Below are positions 33,291 to 45,060 of a stretch of 64,000 nt of DNA, one piece after another. The notes under the pieces are model-generated. The model was not told where the DNA came from. It saw only the letters and a list, made by a program, of their open reading frames with translations, and made no database searches. Each line of letters opens with the position of its first letter. Positions within the stretch are counted from its first letter, which is position 1. A program made the position numbers and the translations under genes. The DNA is from Aphelocoma coerulescens (lineage: Eukaryota > Chordata > Aves > Passeriformes > Corvidae): assembly GCF_041296385.1 (NCBI RefSeq), contig NW_027183804.1, positions 2,604,001-2,668,000 of the forward strand. Reading direction: 5' to 3'.

Positions 33291-34340
33291 GAGCAGCAGC
33301 AGAGATGAAGGGCATCTCTGCGGCCACGGGCCCGTTCCTGCTGCCCGGGGCCTGAGGGCGACTGTCCTGCCCTGGTGCTGCCCGGGAGGGGCTGGGCAGC
33401 GCTGGGCAGGGAAAGGCTTTTCCTCAGGGCCCGGCTCTCTCTCCTTGCCCTGCTCAGCTGCTCCTGGCGCTGCTGAGGGGCTCTCTGGGAATGGCACTTC
33501 CAGCTGCAGGCTCAGGCCCAGCCCTGGGGCTCCTCCTGTGCAGGCTGAGCACAGCAATGGGGTGTCCCAGCTCCCTCTGTCCCGGGAGCTCTGGGCAGGC
33601 CGGGCTGGGAGGCTGGCAATGAGCCGGCTCTCCTCCAGCAGTGCCATGGACAGGAGCCTGGCTGTGCCCTCGGGATGCCATCCCAGCTGTCAGCTGCCTT
33701 CCAGGGGACACTGGGGCCGCGAGTGTCCTTGGCCAGCAGTGGGGCTGAGACTCTGAGAAAGGCTGAGCCACTTTGCTCTGCTGTGGCTCCCTCTGCTCTC
33801 AGCTGTGCCAGGCTGATTTTCAGGGGAACACAGTGACTGCCCTCCATCTCAGCAAGGGCAGCTGGGGACAGATGGAGTGACAGAGCAGCTCCCCTCACCC
33901 TTCCCTGAGTTACAGCCAATGCTCTTGCCTTGCACAGCTCTCTCTGCTCTCCCTGGGCACACAGGAAACCCTCTCAAAGTGCCTTTGGCCGTCACCGTTC
34001 CTTAGCCCTGGCACAGGAGATGCTGCCCAGCTCCTCTGCCTCAGGAGCAGTTTGGGCTGATGGAGTTCAGCCCCAGGACCAGCCCCTGTCCCCATTCCCA
34101 TGTCCCCCCTGCAGCAGAGCAGAGCTGACTCCTCGCTGTCCATGGGCACAGCCCCTGCTCGTCACAGCAACGGGGCCAGATCCCAGCAGAGCTCCAGGCA
34201 CGGGGCTGAGGGAAGGGCCCTGAGAAAAGGAAAACTGGGGGGCAGGGCCGGGAGAAAGGGCTTGGGCATTGCCCAGGAAAGTCTCCCCTGACTCCTCACT
34301 GTCTTGTCCTTCAACAGCACTCCATGGCCAGAGGCTCCAA

Positions 34341-35270
34341 ATGTCCAACAGCAGCTCCATCAGGCACTTCCTCCTGCTGGCATTGGCAGACACGCGGCAG
34401 CTGCAGCTCCTGCACTTCTGCCTCTTCCTGGGCATCTCCCTGGCTGCCCTCCTGGCCAACGGCCTCATCATCAGCGCCGGAGCCTGCGGCCAGCACCTGC
34501 ACAGCCCCATGTTCTTCTTCCTGCTCAGCCTGGCCCTCAGCGACCTGGGCTCCATCTGCACCACTGTCCCCAAGGCCATGCACAATTCCCTCTGGGGCAC
34601 CAGGCACATCTCCTACTCAGCATGTGCTGCTCAGGTGTTTCTGCTTATCTTCTTCCTCTCAGCAGAGTATTTCCTCCTCACCATCATGTGCTACGACCGC
34701 TACGTGTCCATCTGCAAACCCCTGCACTACGGGACCCTCCTGGGCAGCAGAGCTTGTGCCCACATGGCAGCAGCTGCCTGGGCCAGTGCCTTTCTCTACG
34801 CTCTCATGCACACGGCCAATACATTTTCCCTGCCCCTGTGCCAGGGCAATGCCCTGGGCCAGTTCTTCTGTGAAATCCCACACATCCTCAAGCTCTCCTG
34901 CTCCAAATCCTACCTCAGGGAACTTGGGCTCATCGCTGTCAGTGTCTGTTTGCTCTTTGGCTGTTTTGTGTTCATTGTTTTCTCCTATGTGCAGATCTTC
35001 AGGGCCGTGCTGAGGATCCCCTCTGAGCAGGGCCGGCACAAAGCCTTTTCCACGTGCCTCCCTCACCTGGCTGTGGTCTCTCTGTTCCTCAGCACTGTTA
35101 TGTTTGCCTACCTGAAGCCCCCCTCCATCTCATCCCCATCCCTGGATGTGGCAGTGTCAGTTCTGTACTCGGTGGTGCCTCCAGCCTTGAACCCCCTCAT
35201 CTACAGCCTGAGGAACCAGGAGCTCAGGAACTCTCTGAAGAAAGTGATTGCTGGTTTGCAGAAACCCTAA
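34341..35270 (+). CDS. Olfactory receptor, OR14-like (gamma-c type)
   Basis: A 309-aa odorant GPCR in the plasma membrane of olfactory neurons, presumed to signal through the olfactory G protein. The coding exon begins after an AACAG acceptor at 34314-34318. An N-glycosylation site NSS opens the protein. Seven membrane helices are readable, with GACGQHLHSPMFFFL for TM2, MCYDRYVSICKPLHY at the end of TM3, FSTCLPHL at TM6 and PALNPLIYSLRNQEL at TM7. The ECL2 cysteines (LCQG, FFCE, LSCS) are intact. Length and motifs are normal for the family, so it is likely functional. The ligand is unknown. A second copy is at 59219-60187. Confidence 0.93.
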   Translation: MSNSSSIRHFLLLALADTRQLQLLHFCLFLGISLAALLANGLIISAGACGQHLHSPMFFFLLSLALSDLGSICTTVPKAMHNSLWGTRHISYSACAAQVFLLIFFLSAEYFLLTIMCYDRYVSICKPLHYGTLLGSRACAHMAAAAWASAFLYALMHTANTFSLPLCQGNALGQFFCEIPHILKLSCSKSYLRELGLIAVSVCLLFGCFVFIVFSYVQIFRAVLRIPSEQGRHKAFSTCLPHLAVVSLFLSTVMFAYLKPPSISSPSLDVAVSVLYSVVPPALNPLIYSLRNQELRNSLKKVIAGLQKP

Positions 35271-36187
35271 ACTGACTCTTTTCTGCTCCAGAGTCTCCAG
35301 AATGTAACCCATTACAACCTCAGCCTTTTTTCTCTTCTTTTCTTTCTTTTTTATGGGTGCATTTTTTTATTATTTTTGCACTATTGTAATATTTTCCACA
35401 AATGACTATCCTTACTCATAGCAATTTTCATCAATATTTACCTTTCTCCTGTAACCCAAAGTCTTTCAAAAGGCTTGTTTTCTGTGCATTAAATACAGTA
35501 AAGTACCCTGCCCTGATCTGTTTTTCCAAGATGCTTCTTCAGACCCCTGACTGTAGGCACAAGGACTTCTGTGCAGAGGTGGAGGGGAAAGAACCCTTGT
35601 AGAGCAGCGCAGTCAGGCGTAAGTTCTTCTCCAGGGGCAAGCAGCCCAGGTGTGGAGCATCTCCCTGTGCAGGCTCCAAGGGCTCTGCAGGCAGGGGCAG
35701 TACTGCCCTCCAGCACACAGCACTTCTGCCTTTCCCATAGCACAGGGCACAGCTGGGCAGTGGAATGCGGCCAGAGGCACAAACACCTCCAGGGGTCACC
35801 CCTCTGAGCTGCCTTCACGGGTTCCATGAGCACCGAGCAGAGAAACAAGTGCTCGGTCACAGGTGCCCAAGCAGGAGACGGGGACGCGCAGAAGTTAAAG
35901 AAGGTAAAGTGAAAAGACAAATGTGGATAAAAGGGGACTGGCACAATCAGACAACATCAAGGGAGTCTTCCCTATTGGGGAATGTCCTCTACCTTCAGAA
36001 AAATCTCTTCCTCCCCTCTCTCATGACCCACCCCCATTTCCTGCACCTGTGGCACGTACAGAGAGTTTCCTGCTGGTGACCAGCACTGGCTGTGACAGCC
36101 CTGCTCTCTGCAACACTCATGGGCTGGAAGGGCTGTCTCCAGCAAACACTGCACCATTGCTCGGGTGAGTTTTGTCACCTACAGGCA
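35271..36187. other. 3' flank of the first OR gene
   Basis: An AT-rich tail to about 35520 matches the 3' flank of the second OR at 60200-60430. The rest (35560-36180) is moderately GC-rich with no recognised exon. Confidence 0.5.
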
Positions 36188-37120
36188 TGTCGCGGGTTGG
36201 ATTTGTAACCGGGTAGAAACACCAATGTAGTGTAGTGGTTTGGTCTAAAATACTCATTACTGTTTATCTTCTGTGAGATAAGAATTAGGAGAAATGCAAA
36301 GCAGGCACCAACTTGAATGAATATAAAGAAGTTTATTAACAGACCTAAAAGAAGAAAAGAAAAAAAAAATTATACCACCTTCAGAAATCTCCTCCTCCCC
36401 CCACCTTCCTCCCTTCTCCCACTGACAATGTAAAGACAACCCTTAAGATGTTCAGTCTGTTTACCACTTCCATAATAACCTTGTTCAGTCCATTTAGAAA
36501 GAGAAGTCTCTTTTTGCTTGTGCTATGAAAACAGTATCACACCGAGACAGCCACCCACTTCCAAATATTGTTCAGTCCATTTAGGAAGAGGAGTCTCTCT
36601 GCTTGCGATGTGAGTCCCTTCCCCCGACTTGCAGCTTTTCCCGCAACTGCTTTCGAGGGTCCACTCTTGAAGTTTATTGGGGTACAATTTTAAGGTTGAG
36701 CCATTCAGAAACAAAGGAAAAACAGAGGCCCTTCTCCTTCCCTGGGAGCAAAGGGTCTTTCTTATCTTCAAGACTATCTCTGGGAGCATCTCTAGGAATT
36801 GAGGTTTTTCTCCTTTCCTCTTTGGATCAAAAGTCCTCATCTGGTTCATCTGGTTCATCTCTCTCTGTCCAAACTTCTCATAAAATTACAGCTGCGGCAG
36901 CATCTGCCTCTTGCTTACGAGTTGAACACTCCACCCCCCATATCTTCATGAAATTACAACGGGATACTCTGATATATCATAGCTTCACAACAGAATTTCA
37001 GCTTTAAGCATCTCCTCTCTCTCCTCCCTCAGGTTTTCAGCTCTTCACAGCAATAAAAGGGTTAATCTCACCTCAGCCTTGCAGCTTTGCAGCTGGAATG
37101 TTGAATTTTTCTTATTGCAG
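36188..37120 (-). mobile_element. ERV LTR (minus orientation)
   Basis: The left end TGTCGCGGG precedes sequence with a minus-strand AATAAA (TTTATT at 36332-36337) and a poly-A/T-rich R-like segment. A 40-bp block ATTGTTCAGTCCATTTAGGAA is present twice (about 36485 and 36568). The right boundary is unclear and no internal domain was found to the right in the same orientation. Confidence 0.5.
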
Positions 37121-37559
37121 TGGAGAGGGGGGGGAGAGCCAAGCCGCTCCAGCTGCCCATGGCAAGGCAGTGGTGGGGGGGTTCCACGGCTGGAACAGGC
37201 CCATGGCTCCAGGCTGGCCGTGGCCCAGCCCGGCCTGGCCCAAGCAGGGCCTGGCCGGGCCCGCTGGCCCCCGCACGGGGCCTGCAGCCACCTGTCCCAG
37301 TGCCGGAAACGAGAGAGAGCTTGGGGGGGAGTTTGTCTATTCTTAAGTGTGTATCACAGAGGCGGTCACAACTTTAAGTGGCTTAAAGAATTGTCCATAT
37401 TCAAACTGGCTAGCTGATAGGTTCTATCAGGTCCCAGAGGAAGCTGTAAGCACCCCTTAGCAAGGACATCCCTTCCGGGACTATGCTGGCTAACCTATGA
37501 CAGGGTTTTACATCAATCCTATTGTTTTAGGTATTGAATAGGATTTTCTAAGGGGATAC

Positions 37560-39095
37560 TATTGATTGGATCTGGATGAAGATGATCAATAATTGTGTAT
37601 TTATAATAATAATAGAAACAATGTTCCTGACTTCTGGGAAGGGAAATGTGGTTTTCAAAGTCAGTGCAAGATGTTGGCAGATGACAGAATGTGACCCCTG
37701 TAACAGCTTGTTTGCCAACACCAACCTCTGCAGAAAATCCAGTTCTGTGGGGAGCTGCAGTCAGCAATTTGACAAAAATCTGGGAACACGTGTGGGAAGG
37801 AAATAGCACCCAGGGCACCTGGACAGGGATGGAAGGAGAATATTCCTTACCATGGGCACATCAGAACAATACTGCTGAGAATTGTAACATTTCCAAACCG
37901 GATCTGGAAATTACCTCAGGAAATATTGATCAGCTGACAGATTGCACTGATACCCCCTGGGGCTGTCAAATTCCAGCAGTATGGAATCGCCCTCAGACAG
38001 GACAATAGGAGTGTTTCCAGCCAGTTCAGGGGTGTCTAGGCTGGGAAGGGAGCCCAGGCCTCCCACAGGACCCCTTACAGGTGGGTATAAAATATCCTGA
38101 TTGAACAAGGTCAAGGCCAAAGGATCCCAGGACAAAGGAAAAGTGGGATTGCCCTGGGACAGACACTTGAGCTGTTTGGAATGCTGAGGTCCAGCGGCTC
38201 CTGGCTGTGGCCCAGGCTCTGAGGCTGGGCTGTGTTTGTAGAAATGATTCTGCCTTTCTCAGGGACACCTGGGCTCAGCCAACAAACAACGAGCCTTGGA
38301 GAGGCACAGAGTGTCAGCAGGACACGGTCAGATCCTTAGGAGCCCCAGGATGGGTGGGAAGTGATGGAATTTGGAGCACACGTTTGCCCCTGGGAGAATC
38401 AGGAGCACCATGGACACTGGGGGTATTAACGTTCCGTCCCTCGTGCAAGGAGTCACCACCGGGAACCCGACTGTGGGGAAAGGTTAAAGGGGATGGAACT
38501 TGGAAACATCCCAGTGCGGGAACTACAGCGGGATGGATTTTAGAATCCATCTCTGCTCCGCACAGATCTGCCTTTAGGAACAGACCAGCCACACACCATT
38601 GGGCTCTGCAGATGGAAACTTTAGGGAATGCAGCTCCTTTGGGGTTTGCTGAAATAAAGGAACAATTGCCAGCCACAGCTAAAATGACCTTACAGAGCAG
38701 ATTGGCTTTAGCCCTATTGCTGCTACATGGACAGGGAGTGTGTGGATTCTTGAACTGGAACAGCAGCACTTGTTGTGTGCACATTCCAAATGTGATGCTG
38801 GATGGGATGATCGGGTAGAGAGGATAAAATCGGCTGCTGCATCCAGCAGGGAATTAAGGGGAGGGTTAGACAGTAACTGTTTGGATAAAATATTTAAAGG
38901 ACTTGGATTTTCCCTGACTGATCGTTGGCCTGACTTTTGCAAAGTCTAACTGGGATCACAGCAATACTTGTGCTTCTGACACTTGCTTTGAGCTGTGTAA
39001 AGAACATGGTTGTGAAAGCAGCTGAGGAACTCGTGGGATGTGAGTAAAGGAGCAGAGTGAGGCTTACGAAGGCTTGAAGGGAAGAGAAGCTTCAC
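37560..39095 (+). pseudogene. env: Endogenous retroviral env pseudogene (class I-like)
   Basis: Broken plus-strand frames encode a surface-subunit-like part (about 37690-38200) and a transmembrane-subunit part. An immunosuppressive-like segment and a cysteine cluster ending in CC lie at about 38690-38790, followed by a frameshifted membrane-spanning region at about 38940-39030. Several stops and frameshifts separate the pieces. A purine tract and LTR follow directly, which fixes the orientation. Gag and pol are absent. Confidence 0.7.
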
Positions 39096-39117
39096 AACCC
39101 TCCAAGAGGGGGAAATT

Positions 39118-39571
39118 TGCCAGATGAAAAACTGTTTGCACCTGGTGGGTTCATACAATGCTTCTTCTCCAAAAGCCACTGGCCATGGAACCGCACAAGG
39201 CTGATTCTGTGGGCAGCAACCAGCCCAGGTGTGCCAACTTTCACCAGTTCACCGGGCAGTCAGGGCTGGCTTTGGGGTCACCGACCACCAGGGACCCCCA
39301 AAGAGACCCCCAGGGCAGAAGAAGGGATGTGCAAAGGGGTGGGGGAAATATGCAATGATTTTGGGGCAATGATTGTCGTGTGTGTGTTTGTGGCGGGACA
39401 ATCTGGGAATGTGTCTGTGAAACCCAGTCTGCAAACAGGAACATTCCTGAACTCGGCACACACGACTTTGGGAGGGGCTCTCCCCTCGTGCATCCGGCCC
39501 AATAAAGAATGCTGCTGCTTCGTGCTGCGCTGGTGCTGAGGAGGTTTTGTTTCACTGAAGTTTTGGTACCA
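39118..39571 (+). mobile_element. 3' LTR of the class I-like ERV
   Basis: It starts TGCCAGATG straight after a CCAAGAGGGGGAAAT purine tract, carries AATAAA at 39501-39506 and ends near GGTACCA. The position relative to env is as expected for a 3' LTR. No 5' partner was found in the window. Confidence 0.65.
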
Positions 39572-39599
39572 CCTCTGTGCCTGTGTCCCAGACCCACAG

Positions 39600-40085
39600 A
39601 GCAGCTGTGATGTCAGAAAGGGGCTGTGTGACATCACAGAGCGGGCTGTGACATCACAGGGTATTGGTGTGACATCACAGAGAGGGCTGGGCCATCCCAG
39701 AACAGGCTGTGACATCACAGAGTGGGTTGTGACATCACAGTGTGGCTGTATGACATCAGAGAGTCCACGGTGACATCATGGAGTAGCTCTGTGACATCAC
39801 AGAGGAGATTGTGACATCACAGGATGGCTGTATGACGTGACAGAGTCAGCTGTGACATCACAGAGCAGTTGTGTGATGTCACAGAGAGGTCTGTGACATC
39901 ACAGGTGGTGTGACATCACAGTGGCTATGACATCACAGGGTTGTCATGTGACATCACAGATATGGCTATGATATCACTGGGCACAGGTGTGACATCATAG
40001 AGCGGACTATGACATCACTGAGTGGTTGTGACATCCCAGGGTGGCTGTGTGACATCCCAGGGTGGCTGTGTGACATCCCAGGGGT
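39600..40085 (+). repeat. Minisatellite of TGTGACATCACAG units
   Basis: More than twenty units of 20-28 bp share GTGACATCACAG plus a variable 8-14-bp spacer (GAGTGGGCT, GGTGGCTGT and others). At least fifteen keep TGACATCA exactly. It starts within 30 bp of the 3' LTR end. Confidence 0.92.
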
Positions 40086-40887
40086 TGGATGCCATGGCAA
40101 CCCTCATCAGTTCCAGTTCCCTTGGAAACCCCCCCAGGAGCCATTGCTGCACTCAGGGTCCGTGGCCACTTGCCCGCAGACCTGTGGCTGCCCTCGGCTG
40201 CCATGGCAGCCCTCAGGACAGAGCGGTGCCGGGGCTGGTGCCAGCTACAATTGCACTGACACTCGCTGATGCCCTCAGGTGCCACGGCAGCGGCCACAGG
40301 GACCCGTTCCTCACTTTGGTGCCACGGACACCAACGCTTGGCCCCGCTGCCATGGGGATTGGCACGCTCACCTGCACTCAGGGCCTGTGGCCGGCCACTG
40401 CTGCCATGGACACGGGCACGGAGCCCTGGGCCACAGTCGGCTGCCGTGGCCACCAGCCCAAGGTCCCGTGGCCAGGGCCGGGGGCATGGAAAGGAACCCG
40501 TGGAGCCGTGGTGATGGTGGGTGGCCATGGGGTGCTGCTGTGGGCTGGGGCAGAGGGAATTTCCTTGCCAGGCCTTTCTCTGGGGCTGTGTTTGGCTCTG
40601 TGCTGAGCACAGCGTTGCTCACACAGAGATGGTTTTGTTCTTGCTGAGCTTGCACAGAGCCAAGGCCTTTCCTGCCCCTCGTCCGGCCACGCTGGGGAGG
40701 GGCTGGGGGTGTGGGGGAGCTTGGCAGGGGTCACAGCCAGGACAGGTGACCCCAACTGACCCCAGGCATATCCCAGACCACAGGACATCATGGCCAGTGT
40801 ATAAAGTGGGGGGAACAAGGAGGAAGGGGGGACATTTGGAGTCAGGGTTTTTGTCTTCCCAGGTAACACTCAGGCAGGATGGGGCCC
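40086..40887. other. GC-rich intergenic DNA, no gene seen
   Basis: The stretch 40140-40520 repeats CCATGG-containing phrases loosely. No exon or RNA gene was recognised. Confidence 0.5.
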
Positions 40888-41623
40888 TGTTTTGCCAGTG
40901 GGCAGGGTCAGCACCAAAGACACAGACACCAACTGAAGGAATTGTGCAATTTATAGAATGCAAATCTGCAAAAAGTCACAAAAGCATAAGCTCAGCAAAG
41001 CACATAATCATTAGCAAAGAATCACAGCAGGAGCAGCTCAGCAATGCCCCCAACCATCAGTGCCAAAGATTGCCTGCAGTGATTAACCAAGATCCAGCCC
41101 CAGGGACCCTCAGACTTTACCATCACCCAGAGCCACCCATCAGCTGCGGGAAGCTGTCCCAGCCAAGGACTGCAGAGCCACTCCCGGACACTGGGAATTC
41201 CTGCAGCTGCCTCCAGCCACAGCTGAGGCTCCAACCCCGCTGCGAGAGGGCCCAGCTTTGACAGTGCTGGAGAAACAAACTGACAGCACTTCCAGTGCGG
41301 GAACAGCTGCTTTCATCCTCCTCTTGGCTTCCTCCTAAGCCTGGCCAGGGCTCAAGGAGGAGCCAAGGGAGCTGACTTTGACCATACAGCCCCAAACAAG
41401 GCCAGATGTGGCCTTGTCCGGTTTCTAAATACAGAAAGGTAAATCTGTGTTTCACCAATGCACAGGTACATAGAACATATTGTTAATAGTACTTTGTTAA
41501 TGAGTTAATGAGTGGGATACAAAGATAACATTTGGTTGGAAGGTTCATCAGGAGGTCAGCTTTGGCCCAGGTCCTCTTGTTCAGGCCTCACTCAGGGCCT
41601 GGTGTTCAGGCCTTGGAACTTCA
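40888..41623 (-). mobile_element. 3' LTR of the 4.1-kb deleted provirus
   Basis: Near-identical over most of its length to 44274-44971, with the same orientation. On the minus strand it starts TGAAGTTCC at 41623, after a purine-rich stretch, and ends ...AACA at 40888. It has a ~45-bp block (about 40960-41020) absent from the other LTR, while the other has a short insertion near 44750. Confidence 0.88.
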
Positions 41624-44273
41624 ATTGCTCCTTTGACCTAGAGATGAACTACAACCTTCATAACAATTCTTTCAGTAACAGGGTCTTAGATTTAGGTATT
41701 AGGCAAAATTGGAGAACAAGAGGTGATGTCTTTAAGTGCTGCTCAAGGTCATCACTCACAGCTATAATTCACATTCCTTTTAAAACAAGCCTCATTAGTT
41801 GCTATTCTCTGTTATTTATCAAATCCCCCTTTTTCTAGAGACTGTGTCTCTTTTTAGACAAGTCTCAGTGCTCCATTTCCCAGCACAAAGTGTCACAACA
41901 GCTCTGACATGGAATCATAACACACCAAGTGCTCACACTGCAGTGATGACAGTGACTGCCACAAATGCATTTGGCAGCAGCCTCCAGTTTGGCAGCCCCA
42001 AAGCCAATCCCAGCAAGGAGAATTTGCTTCTTTCTGCCACTCTTCCACTGCTCTTTCCATCGAGGTGATTCCTGACTGTTGGACTTCAAACCCATCACTG
42101 ATAACAGTGCAGCATTCCTGTCCTAGAATAGCCCAGGCTCCTCCTTGGCCAGCAGGCAGATAATCCAAGGCCATGCGGGTCTGCAGAGCCCCCGTTCGTG
42201 TTTGTTGGAGCTCACAGGATGTGCTGTTGGATATTTTAACAGTATCATTTGCTGCTTCTTCTAATAATCGATTCAGCTCGTTAATGTGAACTCCACAGGA
42301 CGAGGCAGCGCATGTGGGGCACAGGGTGAACCAGAATCTTTGGCTTTCTGAAATCCAAGGCACTCTTTGGGTGGAAAATGTTCTCTTAACATGAAGCTCT
42401 TCCTTGCAGTTGTTGCTGAAGCACCCTAAAGGGAGGCATCACTCTTTTTCCTCAGTCTCATTGGGGTTAGGAACAATAATTCCATTGTCCATGGAGCTGG
42501 CACCTTTTTAATTGCAGAATAATGCCCCCAAGGTCCTTTGCTGTTCAGCTTTACTGCGGTGTCGGGGGTAACAAGGCTTGGTGGGGTCCTTTCCCCTTCG
42601 GCTGGAGAGGTGCCGGGTCCCAGTCCCTGAGGGGCACCCAGGCTCCTGGCTGGAATCCGTGTGGAAGTCACTCAGTGTCACATCAGCCTTCACATGGAGC
42701 CCCGTGGATCAGAGCATTTTCCAAAGGGGCCAGTGGGGCAAACAGGGAGATTGGGTCTGGCCAGATCTGTAAAACAATATCCTGTAACATCTCCTTGTTC
42801 TCACACAGAACACTTGGCTGCAGGGACACATTCCCATCGTTCTGCCCAGGTTCCAGGAGTCAAACAGTGCTGTCTTTCCCCGGAGCTGTTCCTTCAGCTG
42901 CCTCGGGAGGGCCTTTGGGCCTCTGGACCCACACTCTGGCTCCATTATTAGGACTGCTGGATCCAACCCCTTTATCTCCACCAACAGTGGTCATTTGAGG
43001 TGGATCTCCTTTTTTCACAATTGTTTATAAAACTGCAATATCAATAATTGTGCTGGCCTGTCATGGAGCTAAATAATCCAATCTTGTTCATTATCATTTA
43101 ACAGAATTACTTTGATCTCTCCTTGATAATCTGCATCAATTCCTCCTCCCAGGACATGAACACTTTGCAGGGCCCAGCTCCAGCGAGCAGTTATCAAACC
43201 AAAGTGTCCCGGAGGAATCTGAATTCCTATTCCTGCATTGATAACTCTCACTTGCTTCTGATTTATCCCAATTAATCCTGATGCAGGAAGGCCCAGCCCT
43301 GCAGCCTCTGGGGTGGCCCTGTCTGGGCCCATCGCACCCAGAAGGATTTCCCAGGAAGTCCAAGTCTCCCTGTCCATGGGTGGATTTGCAGACTGGGTGC
43401 AGCCGGGCACACCCAGGGGTTTCCATTTCCCCAGCGGGGCCATTGTTAAGGGTATGGAGCACATCTGGGAGATGGGTTCTCCATCAGGACGGGTTCCCAT
43501 CTCCTCCTTTTTTCAGCTGCTCTTTTAACAACCCCTTCATCTGCTCAACCAATCCTGCAGCTTGTGGATAGGCTGGGATATGAAAAACCCAGCAGTCTTC
43601 ATCACTGTCTTTTTCACAGGAACAGACAAAGCATTCCAGATCACAGTATCAGCAAACCCTATAAAAACAGCCAATTCCATCCTTCCCTCCTTTATTCATT
43701 GTGTGCAATCTCCCAGAGTTTACCAGTGACCTTTGGGTCCTGGCCAATCATTTTCTGGAGGGTATTTAGTGTTACATCCCTGAGCAGCCATGGCTAAAGA
43801 ATTCGTATTGTCAGCACTATTTCACATTATTATTTATTATCTATACAATATAAATATCATTTTATAGATATATATAAACTAGGATATTATTACTAGTTCA
43901 CTTGCACAAGAAATTCAAGCTCAAGATTAAAAACTTCTATTGCTCCATGTGGGAGTGTTCCAACAACAATTGTTCCTTCTGTTGGTGCTGTTTCCAATAC
44001 GCTGTTAACAAAATCCATCCTCCTCTTCCCAAACCCACAAGCTCTTTTCCTTTTTCCATATCCAATTTTGGGATGCATTTTAAGACATCCAGCACTTCAG
44101 CTCCTTTTAACCGACTGCCCCACTGCTCGCACGGTGCTCCGACCTCAGCCCACTCCAGAGCCAGCGAACTCCAGGGAAGCTCTTCCCATCCAGGATTTCA
44201 GACAGGACTGATTCCTTACATTTACATTTAAAAAATGACATTTTGCTGTGATCCAGCCAGACTACACCAATTT
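41624..44273 (-). pseudogene. Provirus internal region: integrase tail, dUTPase, env
   Basis: On the minus strand, in order: an integrase C-terminal piece around 43450-43570 with the DDE glutamate in an LVEQ context; a dUTPase-like domain 43069-43390 with the [18 protein letters not shown] and a later GVGSSS-type glycine-rich motif near 42990; then env TM around 41893-42363 with the immunosuppressive-like stretch and a CC pair whose partner cysteine is a tryptophan. Integrase followed by dUTPase is the order of class III ERV-L elements, which often lack env. Gag, protease and RT are gone. Frames are broken. Confidence 0.75.
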
Positions 44274-44971
44274 TGTTGTACCGGTGGGCAGGGCGAGCAC
44301 CAAAGACACAGACACCAACTGAAGGAACTGTGTCATTTGCTACAGCTCAAAGCAGCAAAGAATCACAGCAGGAGCAGCTCAGCAATGCCCCCAATCATCA
44401 GTGCCAAAGATTGCCTGCAGTGATTAACCAAGATCCAGCCCCAGGGACCCTCAGACTTTACCATCACCCAGAGCCACCCATCAGCTGCGGGAAGCTGTCC
44501 CAGCCAAGGACTGCAGAGCCACTCCCGGACACTGGGAATTCCTGCAGCTGCCTCCAGCCACAGCTGAGGCTCCAACCCCGCTGCGAGAGGGCCCAGCTTT
44601 GACAGTGCTGGAGAAACAAACTGACAGCACTTCCAGTGCGGGAACAGCTGCTTTCATCCTCCTCTTGGCTTCCTCCTAAGCCTGGCCAGGGCTCAAGGAG
44701 GAGCCAAGGGAGCTGACTTTGACCATACAGCCCCAAACAAGGCCAGATGTTGGATTTCATGGCCTTGTCTGGCGTCTAAACACAGAAAGGTCAATCCATG
44801 TTTCACTAATGAGAGGATACATCAATCACAGCGCTAATGATCATGCAAATTTCGGTAATGAGCAGATACAAAGATAACCTTTGGTGTGAAGGTTCATCCA
44901 GAGGTCCCCTTTGGCTCAGGGCCTGTTGTTCAGGCCTCAGTCAGGCCTCTTGTCCAGGCCTTGGCACTTCA
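44274..44971 (-). mobile_element. 5' LTR of the 4.1-kb deleted provirus
   Basis: Begins TGAAGTGCC at 44971 (minus) and ends ...CAACA at 44274. It is followed by TTGGTGTAGTCTGG (44257-44270 in complement), a plausible primer-binding site starting TGG. Its match to the other LTR stops at both ends where expected. Confidence 0.88.
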
Positions 44972-45060
44972 GGGACGTGGTTTAGTGCTGGGCTTGACTG
45001 TGCTGGGTTAATGGTTGGACTCGATGAGCTCAGAGGTCTTTTCTAACAGAAAGGAGTCTG
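44972..45060 (+). mobile_element. CR1 LINE 3' end fragment
   Basis: GGGACGTGGTTTAGTGCTGG and GTTGGACTCGATGAGCTCAG followed by AGGTCTTTTCTAACA are the characteristic 3' end of avian CR1 elements. It abuts the provirus at 44971, which probably inserted into it. Confidence 0.8.

Noticed and set aside
38314..38784. Minus-strand frame in the env region
   Set aside because: Antisense to the env pseudogene, which has clear retroviral order and LTR on the plus strand.
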